Of a stretch of DNA of 64,000 nt, positions 25,875 through 39,221 are shown piece by piece (positions within the stretch are counted from its first letter, which is position 1; every line of letters begins with the position of its first letter). Position numbers and translations under genes: made by a program. The stretch spans positions 5,168,001-5,232,000 of the forward strand of contig BSDZ01000079.1 of NCBI GenBank assembly GCA_030268105.1. The letters run 5' to 3'. A model generated the notes under the pieces. That model searched no databases. It saw only the letters and a list, made by a program, of their open reading frames with translations, and was not told the origin of the DNA. This DNA is from Volvox africanus. Lineage: Eukaryota; Chlorophyta; Chlorophyceae; Chlamydomonadales; Volvocaceae.

Positions 25875-28406
25875 ATGTCCCCAAAACTAGTGCTTACATC
25901 TTTTCTTTTATGGCATGCATACGCTGCCGCTATCAGGGCGCCCGGTCCAGGACAATTGGAACTTGGCGAAGCTTTCTCCCCTGACCTATGGAAGCCATTG
26001 TCAAATTCTTTTGGAAGCTTACCGGTTGTGCTATGGCACGGCATGGGTAAGGGTGGCGGCAGCTTTGCGGTCATGTAGATTCTGCACCCGAAACGTCGTC
26101 GGTCCAATTACATACAGGTGACTCATGCTGCGCACCACATAGTATTGGAGCTATTGCCAAGCTTATTGAGTTTCAGCTTGGTAAGGTCGTGATATGTGAA
26201 CGTGCAGCAAATCCGCTTGCAAAGGTAGCACTTTACTCTCCCACAGCTGCAAACTAGGAATATATTGTTTATCTAGTTTATATGCTGTTCACGGGGCCTT
26301 TTGATTCCTTGTGGCGCTTGTCCCGACACAACTATGGTTTGTAAATTAAAACTTGCAGGAGTTTTCGTTTACAGCGTCAATACCGGAAGCAGTGAATATA
26401 CCGATGTACTAAGCAGCTTCTGGGGCGATGTTAACGACCAGGTCGGGCTCAAGAGCGACTCGCTCGCTCGGGTTGGTGCGCGCCATGGCACGTAAGCATA
26501 ATATAACTGTCATCCTCTTTGAAAGATTGTACCCGAAACTCCGCCTTTGGTATCTTAATTTGCCGGGTTAATTTGGACCTCAGGTCGCCATAGTCTGCGC
26601 CAAGCTCCGGAACCTGACCCAGCTCAGTGGTGGTTACAACGCAGTAGGCTTCTCGCAGGGCGGCCAATTCCTTAGGGTGGGTATAAGTTACAATCCCCCT
26701 GAACCCTAACTTAGGCGGGAATTAAAAGCCTGATTCTGGTTCCGACACAGACTCGTACCTGGCTCCTGGTGTCTTTACAAACGATACACGGAAGCCGGAA
26801 GCGCAGCACGTGTGATGTGTGTTTAATGTAGGACCTCCGATGGGCAGATACTCACCCTATACGTCACAAATAACGATGCAACACCAAAACCTGGACACGG
26901 AATGGAATCTGCAACCCACATCTGTACTGATAAGTGCCCTACTGTAAGGATAGCACACCACCTGTTCTGTTCTGTTCTGTCCTGGTCTGCGAATATCCGT
27001 TTGCGTTAAGGGACGGCACGCACGCACGCAGGCGGTTGCGGAGCGGTGTCAGCATACGGGGGGACCTCGAATGCGCACATTAGTGACTCTCGGATCCCAG
27101 CATCAGGGTGTCATGAACGTGCCGGGATGCAGGTAGGTGAGGCCGGTAGAGGAGGTGTAGCAGTTCTGGGGGTTATGCTGCGTCGTGGGTAACGGAGAAG
27201 CCGCAGCAGGAGAGGGCTGCTGCGGGAGGGGGAAAGGAGGTATATATGATTCTTGTGGGGTCAAGCTAACTTAGCCGTATTTATAATCTACTAGGGTTGT
27301 GTGTCGAGCCGCAAAAAAGGGACCGCATGCATGGAACGGCGGGAGGGTCGAGTTTCTGAATAGAAACAAACGAGGGGGACCCGGTCTCGAACTCTCCCTT
27401 GTCATCCATCCGGGGGGAGGGGGTGATGAGGAGGTGAAATGTAGAGGGTTTGAAGACTTGAGGAATAAGCTGCTGAAGCACACCGTTTCTCCCCCCCCCC
27501 CAACCGCCTGCAACCCCGTGCTCAGCCAACGTGTCCAGCCTGAAAGCAGGCTTAACCCTGGACGTACGGCACTCTCCAGGTTATCTTCTTTTGCGACAGA
27601 AGTTTGAGACTGCAGCCGGCTCTTCTCACTCTTTTTGCATGTCGGAATGAAAAGAATTTTGGTGTGTTGGTGTTTGCTTGCCTAATCAGGACATTGCCGC
27701 TGAACTCGAGCCACGGCGCGTGTCACCTTATGCAGCAGCTACTGGGCATGGGCGCCTACCTGCCGTACGTCCGGGACCATGTCGTGCAGGCTCAGTACTT
27801 CAAGGACCCGTTGCGTCTTCCCGAGTACCTCACCGCTAATACCTTCCTCCCTGACATTAACAACGAGAGAGGGCCTGAGGGTCGAAACCCGCTATATCCT
27901 ACGAACCTCGCTTCCCTGGAGCGGCTGGTACTGTACCGCTTCGTCGATGACGAAACAGGTAACAGTAACGCCCATCTATCCGTACCACTGATTAACTGTA
28001 TTCCTAATGATCCATCTCCATTCGCCTCAACTTTCACTCATGGCCATTGGATTCCATTCTCCCCCAGAAAATGGTCAAGGGGGAGGAATCCCCAACAACA
28101 GGTTATTTGAATTTGAAGGCCGAAAATATTGTCCGAAATCACCACTGAGACCACCATCCTCGATGCAAAATGTTTTTCGCAGTGGTACCACGCGATAGTG
28201 CCTGGTTTTCCTTCTTTGATGGGGAAAGGCTGATGCCCCTACGCGAACAAGCCATGTACAACGAGGATTGGATCGGGCTACGAACATTGGACGAGCAAGG
28301 GCGACTGATCATGGATGATATTCCAGGAATGCACATGCAGTTCTCCCTGCAATGGTTTGCAGAAAACGTGATCAGAAAATACTTGACAAACCGCCCGGAT
28401 TCATGA
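25875..28406 (+). CDS. PPT1: Palmitoyl-protein thioesterase 1, 7 exons
   Basis: Exons 25875-26046, 26118-26180, 26359-26441, 26584-26676, 27032-27132, 27690-27958 and 28183-28406 close to 335 codons (334 residues; animal PPT1 is about 306). The enzyme removes palmitate from cysteines of proteins, normally in lysosomes or vacuoles. A signal peptide opens the chain (MSPKLVLTSFLLWHAYAAA). Diagnostic stretches: LPVVLWHGMGDSCC (residues about 49-62), GYNAVGFSQGGQFLR with nucleophile Ser130, TLGSQHQGVMNVPGC, then AQYFKDPLRLPEYL and FLPDINNERG, VVPRDSAWF with Asp265, and PGMHMQFSLQWF with His311. The Ser/Asp/His triad is therefore intact. No frameshift is needed; all introns are GT-AG. This is the best supported host gene in the window. 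Confidence 0.92.
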
Positions 28407-31315
28407 ATTCAGGCAATCTTGCTTTGATGGCACGCAATAGTTGAATCATCCCGTTGATAAATACATATATAAGTAGCGGCCACATGAAGTGGCGGCTGGC
28501 AGCGAAGGATCCGTGTACCAGGGTATGGTCTGTGGATTTTATCACTGACAACGACAATCGCATTTGAAACTCTTTTTGTCAAACAGTGTCCTAAAAAGGA
28601 TTTGTCGGAACTAATGTCATATATATTCAGCATCGGATGACGCAATAGCTAGTATATGTGACACACGGTTAATGTGTGTGTTGTTTATTGTCAAGAGGGT
28701 GGAAGCGCGGATGTTATATAACGCCAAGAAGGTGGAGGGGTTGGGGTTTGTAAAGGTGACGATTGTGCAGGACTACTGCGCGATTGTGATACGAATGTTC
28801 GAAACCAGGGCAAGCTAGCTACAGCCGTCATCCATGACAAAGAAAATAGATGTGTTGGAAGGTAAAGCACTGCTACGTAAGCGAGTGGATCTCATGGCCA
28901 GCCAGCGACCACTCGCTGTCCCTAGTGCCGGCAGCTGGTTAGCACCTGGTTAAAGCTCAAGATTCCAAATCTTGAAAATCAAAGGTTTGAATCATTTCAT
29001 CTCCGCTGCTGCCGGTGCTGCTGCTACTGCTGCCGCTGCTATTTTCTGGAACAGTAGCCGCGAGATGATCCTCAAAACTATGCCGGTTGAACACAGCAGA
29101 TTCTTACGAATCCGTACCCTTCAAGGCGGCAATACATGGGCAGGGTCTCTTCCCGAACTGGCTAGCTAGATGTCCTTTCATTTTTCGAGTCTTGCTGCAA
29201 GTCCATATCAGGACACAATACTAAATTAGTGTATATATATATATATATATATAATGTCCGATATAGTGTGCGTATATTATGTTACTTATAGGTGTGTGTA
29301 GAATGTTCAAGGTCGGGAACGAGTCACTCCAACAACGCAACTATCAGCATGACGTGAATAAAAACCCGGAAATGATCACCCCATAATAGCCCAACCTAGC
29401 CGTGCGGCATCTGCGGCTCTTCTCAATCCAAACCCTTATGCCGTCATAAAAGTTGCGTTTATTTATTTCGCTATTTGACTTACCGCGTCCACAGTCTCCA
29501 TACGTTCCTCTTCCAGCCCTTCCTGCGCCCCTTCCCTCCATACTGCCTCCCTTCCTAGCCCAAATTTCCTGCCCCCCTTCCCTCCTTCCTTCACGGTGCA
29601 CTATCTTTAGCCACTCGATCTGAGAATACCTCCAATCTTATTTACGGTGTGTTGTTACTGTCTAGTAGCGGCTCCCGGGAGCCATCTCGAACGGCTGCTG
29701 TGACCTCTTCCCCACTACCACCACCGCCCCGACCGCCATCACCACCACTGACGTCAACTATCCCCATCACCCGCGCTAGCCACGACGAAAGCCGCTGCAC
29801 CGACGCCTGTCTGGAGAGTTCCCCTCGCTGTAGCTGTGGCTGTATCAACGCACCCGCACATGGTGATGATAGCCCCCAACAAAGCATCGCCTCGCTTTCT
29901 GTGTGCGCGAACTGGCAGCCGGCAGCGACCAGCAACCACGACAACGACGCCCACAATAAACCCAGTCCAATTAGGGCAAGCCTGAGGCTGTGGGATGCAG
30001 CTGCGGAATGCGCCTCAGCAGCAAAGATACCTCCGATCTGTCAGCATCATTATTGAAAGGCAGGTCGCAGCTAGTTGCAGCTTGTGGGCAGCAGTGGATT
30101 TCACTCGTGTCGGGCGAATGTGAGGTAAACGAAACAAAGGACGTATCAGACAGGATAGCAACGACCCTTTAAAAGTGCGTAAATAGGAAAATAGCGAAAG
30201 AGAAAGAGAACTCGTGATGGCAAGTAGGATCAGACACTGCAACTAAAGTATTGAGTGACCTGACACTGTCTACCCGAAAAGACGAGAAATTGCTGTTTGA
30301 AATTGCTCTTACTTACAACGGTCAAGGACACACTTTCAGGTAGACCGCAACGTCATGCTTACGGACTTACCGTACACCTAAGAAGCAACAAAATACGCGG
30401 GGAGTGATTCCGTGCATACACTCCCCACACTTCATCCAGAACATCTGTGGGACGTCTGCGAATATCACAAATGGATGCCAGCCCATGCGTCCATGTGCTT
30501 AAACCCAGCTATCGCGCATTCGTTCGTACCGTGTCGCAGCAGCAGGTCTCGTCCCCTAGATAATAGCTACGGCCGTACCGGCGGTAGCAACAGCAGTAGC
30601 AGCAACGAACACATTCGTCAGCTTAAGAGGAATCGCCAGAGGGTAAGAGTAGGTGAGTGGTGCCGGCAGTACACCAACAAAACAGGATGAGGACGAAGCA
30701 GAAACACGTCATCATCTTACTTCTAGCCATCCGTCAATCTCCCTGGGATAGGGATGGGGATGGAGCCCTTTCGAGAGGCAAGCCGGAGTTGCCGCCAGCT
30801 CGAGCTAATGGTGAATGAAGCGACTGATCGGGCGATCGAGGCTATTGCCCTGAAGGCTTGCCAAGAAGAGGGAGGCAGTCGCCCCTTCGAGGGGCGATGG
30901 CCTCCTTGATAAGCGAAGTCTGATACATCCAATCAATACATTCCGGGGCGAGACTTGTATTGACCTTTAGATGCGAAGTTGGCCGGAATGGTTGCCCGAG
31001 CAAATCGGACTACTCGTGGAGTAGGCCCAAGCTTTGAACTTGAAATTTGGAAGCGCCGATTGACGCAGATTAGTTTTATAATTGTTTAGTCGATCAATCC
31101 GATAAATGAGCGATCCTACGGGATGTGAACCACAGCTGATGCATGTTCCGCTGCCGACCTGCATGCGATCGTCCCTGCTGTCGGCCTCTCCCCTCCCCCT
31201 CCCCTCTCTAAACCTAATCCCTCCCCCTGTCATTAACCCTCCTCTCCCCTCCCTTGCCCTCCCCTGCCCTCCCCTGCCCTCCCCTGCCCTCCTCCGCTCC
31301 CCTCACCTGAGCGCA
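28407..31315. other. Gap without a supported gene
   Basis: Contains a tRNA-like remnant (about 28936-29000, rejected as a gene), a short TA repeat (29235-29252) and a GC-rich block at 29642-30056 that is open in three frames, so a strand cannot be chosen. A possible exon ends at the good donor GTAAGA at about 30639. A CCCT-rich tract at 31180-31300 looks like the pyrimidine-rich end of an intron. Some of this may be 5' exons of the gene that follows. Confidence 0.4.
28749..28753 (+). promoter_or_regulatory. Candidate TGTAA polyadenylation signal of PPT1
   Basis: TGTAA about 343 nt downstream of the PPT1 stop, in the right orientation. Motif only. Confidence 0.3.
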
Positions 31316-34300
31316 GAAAGGTCAACACAAGTGACAGGGCATCCTCCTGGGCCCCAGCCATCGCCGTCGCCGTGGGGACCCCAATTTAAACCGGCAAGGC
31401 CGGTAGCGGACGATGACCCACGGGTCGCAACTGCTGCTGATCTCGCCGTCACATCGCTGTTTAACCGCTCCAAAACCAGGTTTTTGAGGCCGGACTCACC
31501 CACCGCTGCCGTGGTGCTCTTCAACGCAGATCTGTACGGCATTACCTGCAGTCCCAGCGCCGCCCCGACGAACCAGGGAAATAAAACGCAGAAGCATCAG
31601 CGCAGAAGTACAGCCGAGGAGTACAGTTGAGGGAACCCAGTAGCTGGGAGGTAGGGAAGTTGTGTCTTGAGATCTCTAAAACCTAAAATTGGATCACATC
31701 AGATTTCTGGATGAACTTACAGACTGACGAACGAAACATGCATTTGACAGACAGGCAGCAGTACATATGGATCTCCATGCATGCATACACCCGGCGGTCT
31801 TCTCCTCAGAGACCTCAACCCGCACCAACCCGCCCGTAACTAGGAATCTAAAACCCTCCTAACGCTGAACCTCAGCTCCTAAAACCTACCTTACAACCCT
31901 AAGACTCAAAACTGCGAAAGCCCCACGCCCCTAAGCCTACCGCCTTGGTCGCCGTGTGTAGCGTCACCACGGCCGCCGCCCACACGCCCATGCAAACAAG
32001 CACCGTTACCAGCCAGGCGTGCAATAACCACGTCGCCGTCGCTGCGGTACCGGCCGTGGCGAAGTACTCCTGGGGACGCATCCCACGCCGCGTGGAGGGA
32101 GTGTACGACGCGGATTCGGATCCAGACTCGGATGTGGCTGAATCGGAGAACGGCGTTCCTTGGGATGTAAACATAGGGTTTGATGTCCTGATTGGCTTGG
32201 TGAATATATCACATGTGTATTTTGATATCATATATATATAATATTATATTTATATACACATTCGTGTGCAAGGACATGGTGGTGATTGCCAGTTTTGCGG
32301 TGCATGCATATATAAACAAAAAAGTCTTGCTATTTATTTATTTCATCTATACGTCGCACATACGACATCTTGTACATCTTATACACACATAATGAAACAC
32401 ATTCACACACTAACGATACAGATAAGAGTCACCCAACGAAGGCTTTCGCTTATCCACACGCACCCATATACATATATACACACACTCACACCCCAGAGGC
32501 AGGCTAGGAAGCTAGGAACGAAGCTAGGAAGCTAGGAACCGACCGCTTACCATCAAATGGTGTTTGTTCTGCCTCCTAACCCCCCTCCACATCCGCACGT
32601 GGACACGTGTCCCACTGCGATCCCATTATCTATCTATTATATCCTTTATATCCTCATGGTCATTATTACAGCAGCCGCGCACCTCCCAAAGCCACACGCC
32701 GCTGGATGCGTTCACGTGCCCACGCGGACAGAAGCAGCACCAACAGCACCGGTAGAAGCACGCAGCTGACTGGCACTGGCGCCCACAACGGCCAAGGCTC
32801 GCGTGTGAGGCTCAATCCAAAGCCCTTCACGATGTTATGCGTGCTCTGACGAGCTGCTTCGGATTTCACCACCCTGTGAGCAGTGAAATTCGAAAGAGAG
32901 AGAGAGAGAGATAGTTTGTGTGTGAGAGAGAGAGGGAGGGAGGGAGGGAGGGAGGGAGAGAGAGGGAGAGAGAGAGAGAGGGAGAGAGGGAGAGAGGGAG
33001 AGAGAGAGGGAGAGAGAGAGGGAGGTCAACAGAGCATATTGAAAGGGGGGAAGATATAAGGTACGTAGTTTACGAGCGCGGCTTGCGTGATGTGCGGTTT
33101 CAATCTCGGGTCATGCCGGGATGTTGAAGCAGGTTTGTTGAGCCTAAGGCTGTTTTCGTTCGTTCGGGGACATTCACGTAACACATGATAAGCATGGATA
33201 TGTCTTCCTAGGATGTACAATTTCCTTGCCATAGACTCCATCCCGCTAAAGCAACGGCACTGCTCAGCACGCAGACCCAAGGAATGGCGACGGCGGCCGC
33301 AAGCCACCTGCATCCAAGCCATCAGAGGCAGGAATAGAAAGTGAAAGGTATGGATGAGATAAAGAAACTATTCCGTATAAGTTATTTACTAATGTAATGA
33401 CTTCCGGGACTTGCAAGGAAATGCCCTGCAAGCTGCTACGCACCTCGGAACAACATCACCACGCAAAGCTTTGCGCCGCAAGGCATCTTGGAAAGCAATA
33501 TATAGGAATTGCACCATTCAAGATATGAAATCTAACGCACAAATGCACACAAGCGAGAACCTGTCTCGGCGTATCACGTGTTCAGTAATGACCCTTGCAT
33601 TGCGGTTGCAAGAAATTTCGTTTCCATAACTATACAAATACGTAGATAACAAATTCGAGGTATTTCAAAGTTTAAGATCTGAAGCCCACATAGATGTTAC
33701 CTGCCTGTTCCCATTTTTTTGGTGGATCCAGGTCAGTTAGAAGTTGCAGCGGTTGTCGTGATTAGCGAGAGCTCGAGACGTTTTGAGCTTTTGGCCGTCA
33801 GTGTAAGATTTTTCATAAAGATGTAACGGAAATTTTGCATGGATTTGAGGGTAGTGCTGGATGAGTGCTTAGCGCCACTAATGCTGTACAGGTGGCCGCG
33901 TAATAGCTGAGTAATGGGGTGGCGATATCAGCCCCACCGTCCTTCAACACTTCCGCCTTCAACACCACCTCTACTACTGCTGTTGCTACTCTGTTTACCT
34001 GAGGCTCTCGTGACGTGGTTCTGGAGCTCGTGGTCCCTCAGTATTTCATTACGTCCTTGGCGATCACATCCTTGACCATGACGCCGCGACAGCGCAAGGT
34101 AACACACATACACACACACGCTGCGTGTTTCTCAATCTCCTTCTCTAAGCATGAGGATGGGGAGAACCCGTTCTTATTATACACAATGGGATTTGCATCA
34201 CACACATATATCAAGTGCTTAAACTTCCTTTCCATTCATTTTTTCTTCAACCGCCAACTATGAACCATGACTACCTACAATATTATTGTGTTAGTTTCAA

Positions 34301-34965
34301 AATTATTTTCCTACGGGAAGGTTTTAGTTGTTTTTTGTCCGTGGCGGTGGTGATCCAGTTGTGCTCCGAGGGCCGCTTCCTGCACTTTTGTCATGTGGAC
34401 AGCGGATAGTGGCACTATTCCGCAACCCATGCATAGATCTGTAACGGGAAAGGCGGCGCCGCAGCCGACGACACGGGGGAGCTGTATGGGTTGTGCCTTC
34501 TAGCTGACTTGGATGGGGCGGAAGAAGGCGTGGTCATGGTGGAGGATGCGGACAACGAAGAGGATGGGCGCCGTCCTACAGGGTACGAACGTTGCCATAC
34601 AGGTAAGCAAAGGGGGGGTGGTGGGGGTGATGGTTCTGGTTGTAGTCCTTCTCTTTGGTGCACGGGAGATGAGACTTTTGGGGGCTAGCTTTGCATATTT
34701 GTGCACAATTTGCCAGTCAGTACTTTTTTGTGCGTAAGAATCCCGGTTCTGGCACACATAAGGCCCGCCTAATACTTGTGTTGAAAATGATTTCGGTATC
34801 ATGATGCCTTTGATCATGATGGGCGAATTGGTGCAGTCAGTGCGGTCGGAGCTGGCGGGGCGGCATGACCCTGGACCCTGGACCCTGGACCCTGTAAAGT
34901 GGGCACTGATGGGTGCAGCATTAGTCGCACACGGTGAGACGGCTGCACTACTGGCGGAGAAGTGA
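31316..34965 (+). CDS. Unidentified multi-exon gene (partial model)
   Basis: Not recognised. Candidate exons: about 31316-31531 (after acceptor GCGCAG; RPVADDDPRVATAADLAVTS, LFNRSKTRFLRPD, AAVVLFNAD; donor GTACGG), then about 31964-32171 joining in phase (AVPAVAKYSWGRIPRRVEGV, DADSDPDSDVAESENG; donor GTAAAC), about 34029-34099 (LVVPQYFITSLAITSLTMTP; donor GTAACA), an exon ending at the donor at about 34603 (GAVLQGTNVAIQ), and a last exon 34837-34965 ending ALMGAALVAHGETAALLAEK and TGA. The two first exons and the two last exons join in phase; the middle is not resolved. The acidic DSDPDSDVAESE stretch may be a phosphorylation-prone linker. The 9-bp unit CCCTGGACC is tandemly repeated in the last exon. 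The start is unknown and may lie as far left as 29.6 kb. Confidence 0.35.
32893..33025. repeat. (GA)n/(GGGA)n microsatellite
   Basis: Purine-only tract of GA and GGGA units on +, in a presumed intron. Confidence 0.95.
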
Positions 34966-35329
34966 GCCAGGATAAATACAGGACCCAGCTGAACTACAGG
35001 AGTGTTCCCATATGGATTTCAGATGACGATTGATGTGTTTCATGTGGCTGCATGTCAGGGGTTTCGATCAGTGAGATCGAGGTGATGGGGTAGCTGGTGA
35101 CGATAGCTGGTGACCAATTCCCAATCGCCTTCCAAATTCCCAATACTGAAGAGCCAGTGTCCGTATGCTGTAGGGGCTAGATTAGTTGGGCGATCACTGG
35201 TATAACACAAAGAGCTCACTTTGGTCTGGTATTGAACTGGCTGATTCCCGTGAGCCCCTTGCATCATGCAATAAATTAAGATAAGCCTGCAACAACAATA
35301 CGACCGAGAGCGGGCCAAAGACCCTAAAG

Positions 35330-35590
35330 TTAAGGGCAGGGTGCCCCCATGTCGATGGACGGTGACGACCCCAATTAAAGTGACCTGCGAGCTAACCAGT
35401 AGCGGAGTTGACGCCTTAGTAAATTCGGCAGATTCCGCTGGATGCTGGTGGTGGGTGCTGAACCTGGGAAAACCACTGATTTCGGAGAAGTCGGCATGGG
35501 AGACTGGATGAGGGTGCCCCGAAACACCGGGGAAGGTAGGGACTGCCAGGTTAGTGGCCACGGGTGATGTACCCCCCTATCCTACACACA
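35330..35590 (-). repeat. Dispersed repeat family A, copy 3
   Basis: Reverse-complement copy of the 16622-16900 repeat, the closest to copy 1; it keeps the outer block ending in GGATAGGGGGGTAC on the minus strand. Confidence 0.8.
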
Positions 35591-35835
35591 ACAATACGAA
35601 CTGCAGAAACAGGATCTGATTAAAGGCGGGCGTTCCTCAGGATCTCACCTGTTCGTGATTTTTCCGCCACCTTTCGTTCCACTCTCTTCACGTGTGGTTC
35701 TTCCACCATTGTGGAATACCACGAGTGAGGGGGCCTGGGTGTCACCGCATCCCGGCTGCCCCCATGTTGACCGCCACGCCAGCTGTGTCATGGTGCTGCC
35801 TCTGAGGCTCAACCCCTTCTCCGTAGCTTATGGAT

Positions 35836-36400
35836 GAGGGATCTGGCTGTATTCATCCTCCTGTGGCATACCTATTGGCTGCGGTGGCACGACATTAGCA
35901 AGCTCCTGCTCTCAGATTTCCAGGAGATGACACATGGGCGGTCCAAGCACATCGGGTGGCTTCATACCGGCCCTGGGACCTGATTTGCAGGTTCCCCAGA
36001 GGACTCTTTTGTGCATTGTGGAGTTGAAAATGAAGACGCATCAAGGCCACCAGGCACCTGCTATCATGGTGCGGCCTTACCAGGAGCCCTCTGCCTGTCC
36101 ACTGGGGGCTCTCTCCCTGTACACGGACGCCTGCTAATCTGCCAAGACACCTGTACAGAGGTATTTGTTATGGCCGATCACCTACGGGGGTCAACCTTAT
36201 AATAGGGAGGCTGCTGAAGAGACCAGCACTTTATCTCCAGGCTACCGAATTGTTTGGTGGAGAAACTGCGCATAGCTTTCGGTAAGGCTCCCTACAACAT
36301 GCCCTTCGATCAGGGGTTACAGAGGCTGATCTGATTCGCTTGTCGCATACCCATTCTCTGGCCATGTCAAGGCACTATGTGGATTCCACCCGGCATAAAG
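35836..36400 (+). mobile_element. Tyrosine-recombinase transposon relic (DIRS/Crypton-like)
   Basis: Three blocks in the expected order but in different frames: RDLAVFILLWHTYWLRWHDI with SKLLLSDF (core start, box I type RD..., LL..T..R..D, L...D), then KTHQGHQAPAIMVRPYQEPS with CPLGALSLY, then LIRLSHTHSLAMSRHYVDST, which resembles box II H-x-x-R...Y. Stops (for example after TDAC and GPGT) and frame changes separate them. DIRS-type elements are known from volvocine algae, and Cryptons also use such a recombinase; I cannot choose. A diverged repeat pair about 2.75 kb apart (36470-36640, 39222-39395) lies just downstream and may belong to the same element. Confidence 0.45.
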
Positions 36401-36469
36401 CACGCTTGCCTCTTGGGAATGGTGCGGGCTCAGGTGAGGTGTCCGATGCTGACTCGTATTGACTTGGTC

Positions 36470-36640
36470 AAGTAAACTCTCTACCGTCTCGTTTGCAAAG
36501 ACCTATTTCCTAACTTATCCTCTCTCATAATCAGATCATTGCGTCTAATTGTTGCACGTAGAAAAGTAGAGAGGACTCTGCCTCTACGACCGAGTAAGGT
36601 TGTACGATATCATATTTCTGAAATCGTCACTTCTGCCTGG
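36470..36640. repeat. Diverged direct repeat, unit 1
   Basis: Matches 39222-39395 in the same order: AAACTCTCTA.CGTCTC.TTTG, TCAGAT..., TAGAGRGCTTTGC-type block, and ATTTCTGAAAT.GTCA.T. Roughly 65-70 percent by eye. Confidence 0.5.
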
Positions 36641-39221
36641 GTTGCCCTTCATGACTCTTGTAGCGACTCAAACGTCTTTCCCCAAACAGTACCCAATCTC
36701 CATCCCGCATTTCATATGGATTCCCTTACTCCATGCTCTGGTCTCCACAGGATGTAGCACACTCAAATCTTGCTCCGCCGCACTCTGTGTTGTGAAAACC
36801 CTTGCTGGGTTTGACCAAGTCTGGCCTAAGCGGAAGGTCCCTAGAGTCGGCCACTGGCAGCTGCTTTACCCGGACTTCCCACATCAGGGCCAATCTGGGA
36901 TGATGAGAACGCAACCCGGCCTTTCGTCAAAGCTCTTTGCCAGGACTCGACTCACTTTAGAGAACAGTGGATTGATGTATAGTTGAGGCGGATCCCACGT
37001 CTGCGTGAAGACATCCACCCCTAAGCACCCCGGGGACTAGTAGGCAGAATAGACGTGGTTCGGCACTTTGGAGTTTGATTCTGATAAGCAATCAAAGGTT
37101 GGCTGTCTGCGTTGCAAGGAAGCAGCGCCAAGATGCGATACAGTGGTTTACGTCATCCTTCAATGACCATTGAGCCTGATCCTCTTCCTTGCCAATCGTG
37201 TCGGCTTCTTGCTGTACTGCACATGTCTGCAAGTACCAGATACACATATCATGTACGAATTTCACTATCATGTCGTGACACAGACCAGTGAGATCTCACA
37301 CCGGCCTGGGAGATTCTGACCAGGAGTTCCCTCGACAGTGATGCTGTTGTTGTATCTCTGTGACAATATCCTCCAAACTGTTTAGGCCAAACAAGCCAAC
37401 CTTCTGTGCAGCCCCAACACACTGCTTCAGCGGTGCTTTAACTATCTACCTCATGAATTTCTCATTCTGACCAACGATGTAGCGCTGGATGACTTCACCG
37501 CTCCCAAGGCTGAACTCAAATCTTGAATCACTTGGCCCACCTCACCCTCCCCCTGTGGAGCGCGCGCCGGTCCCTCAGAATGCTCCCCCAGCTCCGTCAG
37601 AAGGCTGTCCTCGAGCGCCAAGAACTGTTCCGGCACCCCCAAATCTCACTGTTCTGCGGGTACCTAAAGAAAACTATCACCGACGTAATGTCATTCTTTG
37701 GTACATACGTGTTTTTATAATGGACTGCCACCTCCCGCACTACCCGTCAAGATGGACCTGCCACACATGCATTACATGGCATTATTATTAATACCGTTGC
37801 CCGCCTCAGCAGGTCTCGGGTGCGGAAAAGATCCCCCTCGGTGGTAACCCAAGGGGTCCTAACACGCAGCGGCCCCCTTTTGGGGACAAGCATGCTGCCA
37901 CGGCAGACTTCAACCACACGGCGCTACTCACCACAGTGGGTCTCTTGCGCAATGGCACTTGGCATTCTGCTGCAGCCCGTTTCGGCCGGATTATGATACC
38001 GCCTCTGCACCGGCGCCTAACACCGGCGCCAAGGTGTTCCCTGGGATGTGATTGACGCTTTAGAGGGTGTAACAGAGGCTTCGCCTCGCTGGTTGACGGA
38101 GCTACATGGGCGAGCTCCGGGTAACTGTGCCGTAGGGCACGTGGTTCTAGGGTGACACCTCGTTAGTTAACATTATGGTAGGTTGTTTACAATGGAAGAT
38201 GAAGTGATTGACTCCTCTATTCGGGCGCCTTAAATAGCGCTGCCGGGCTCATAAGGGGTCTTACGTCTACTCAAAACTGGCGCGCACTCTACAACCGACA
38301 ACGTTGTACGAGCGCTCGCATGCAAGTAGTTCCGTGCGACTTGTTCAAGTTCTATGCCTTTGATCTATTGAATTAATATATTATAACGTAATATATTATT
38401 TGTCACAAATTGCCATAGTCCGACGACTCAGTTTCGCTCTTTCTGGCGCTTCTGCGCCGTTCACGCTGTTACAGCGGGTTTGCCGAGCTTCACTTTGCCC
38501 ATGTCGCGAGAGTCACCACGCTGGTGACCTACCGTCGCAGGTTTAGCTTGTGACCCTCCACTGCCTCACCGTTAGGCCCCTCATCACCAGATACTTTGTA
38601 TGGATGAAATCGGTTCAGGCCTACTGTTATGACAAAGAGAGCTCGTTAAGGGACCAGTCTGCACTTTGCCTCCGGGCGTTAGAGCTTATCATTACTCCAC
38701 TGATCTTACGGTTTGACGCGTCCCTCAGCGGTTTGCCCGCTCAAGCAAAGGTTCTCCACTCGATTGCTAGAGGTATGCGGTTTCCTGTTTTGGGGTTTTG
38801 AAGCGTAACGAAGCGACCGGGTGCAATACAAGGCAAACGAAGGGTTTCCTAATGAAAGCGAGTCCCTAGTGGCAGAGTAAGCAAAGTATGTTGATCCTTT
38901 AGGGTGGTCGGCTTCATCGGCCTGTCGCGACATTCGTTCCGACAGTCGCGGTCTGCTCTGATCTTTGGACGGAGCCATAAATTCTGAACAGGTAAAGCCC
39001 CCAACCACCATCTCCAGTGCATGTTGATGCGCTGCCTGATGATGTCGCAATCCGTTGGAAGTTGGGTCGCGGGGCTCTCTCCCAAGCTGATCATTGAAAT
39101 CTCTCCCTCCATGGGCCGTATTGACCGATCTGACTATCTTCCGTACATGAGTGTTTGCTCACTCTCAACAGTTTGGATGAAATTCGCAGGAATTGGTTTC
39201 TTGCAGGAATTGCTGGTGAAG

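Noticed and set aside
28936..29000. tRNA-like sequence with an anticodon-type stem CAAGATTCCAAATCTTG (would be CCA, Trp) and GGTTTGAATC
   Set aside because: D loop is too long and the acceptor ends do not pair; at most a decayed tRNA or tRNA-derived repeat.
29642..30056. Frames on both strands, including a signal-like MWASLSWLLVAAGCQFA on minus
   Set aside because: GC-rich stretch open in three frames with no clear donor; no basis to choose a gene.
30741..30910. Short + frame FREASRSCRQLELMVNEATD
   Set aside because: Reads like protein but is only 57 codons, matches nothing I know and does not join neighbouring candidate exons in phase.
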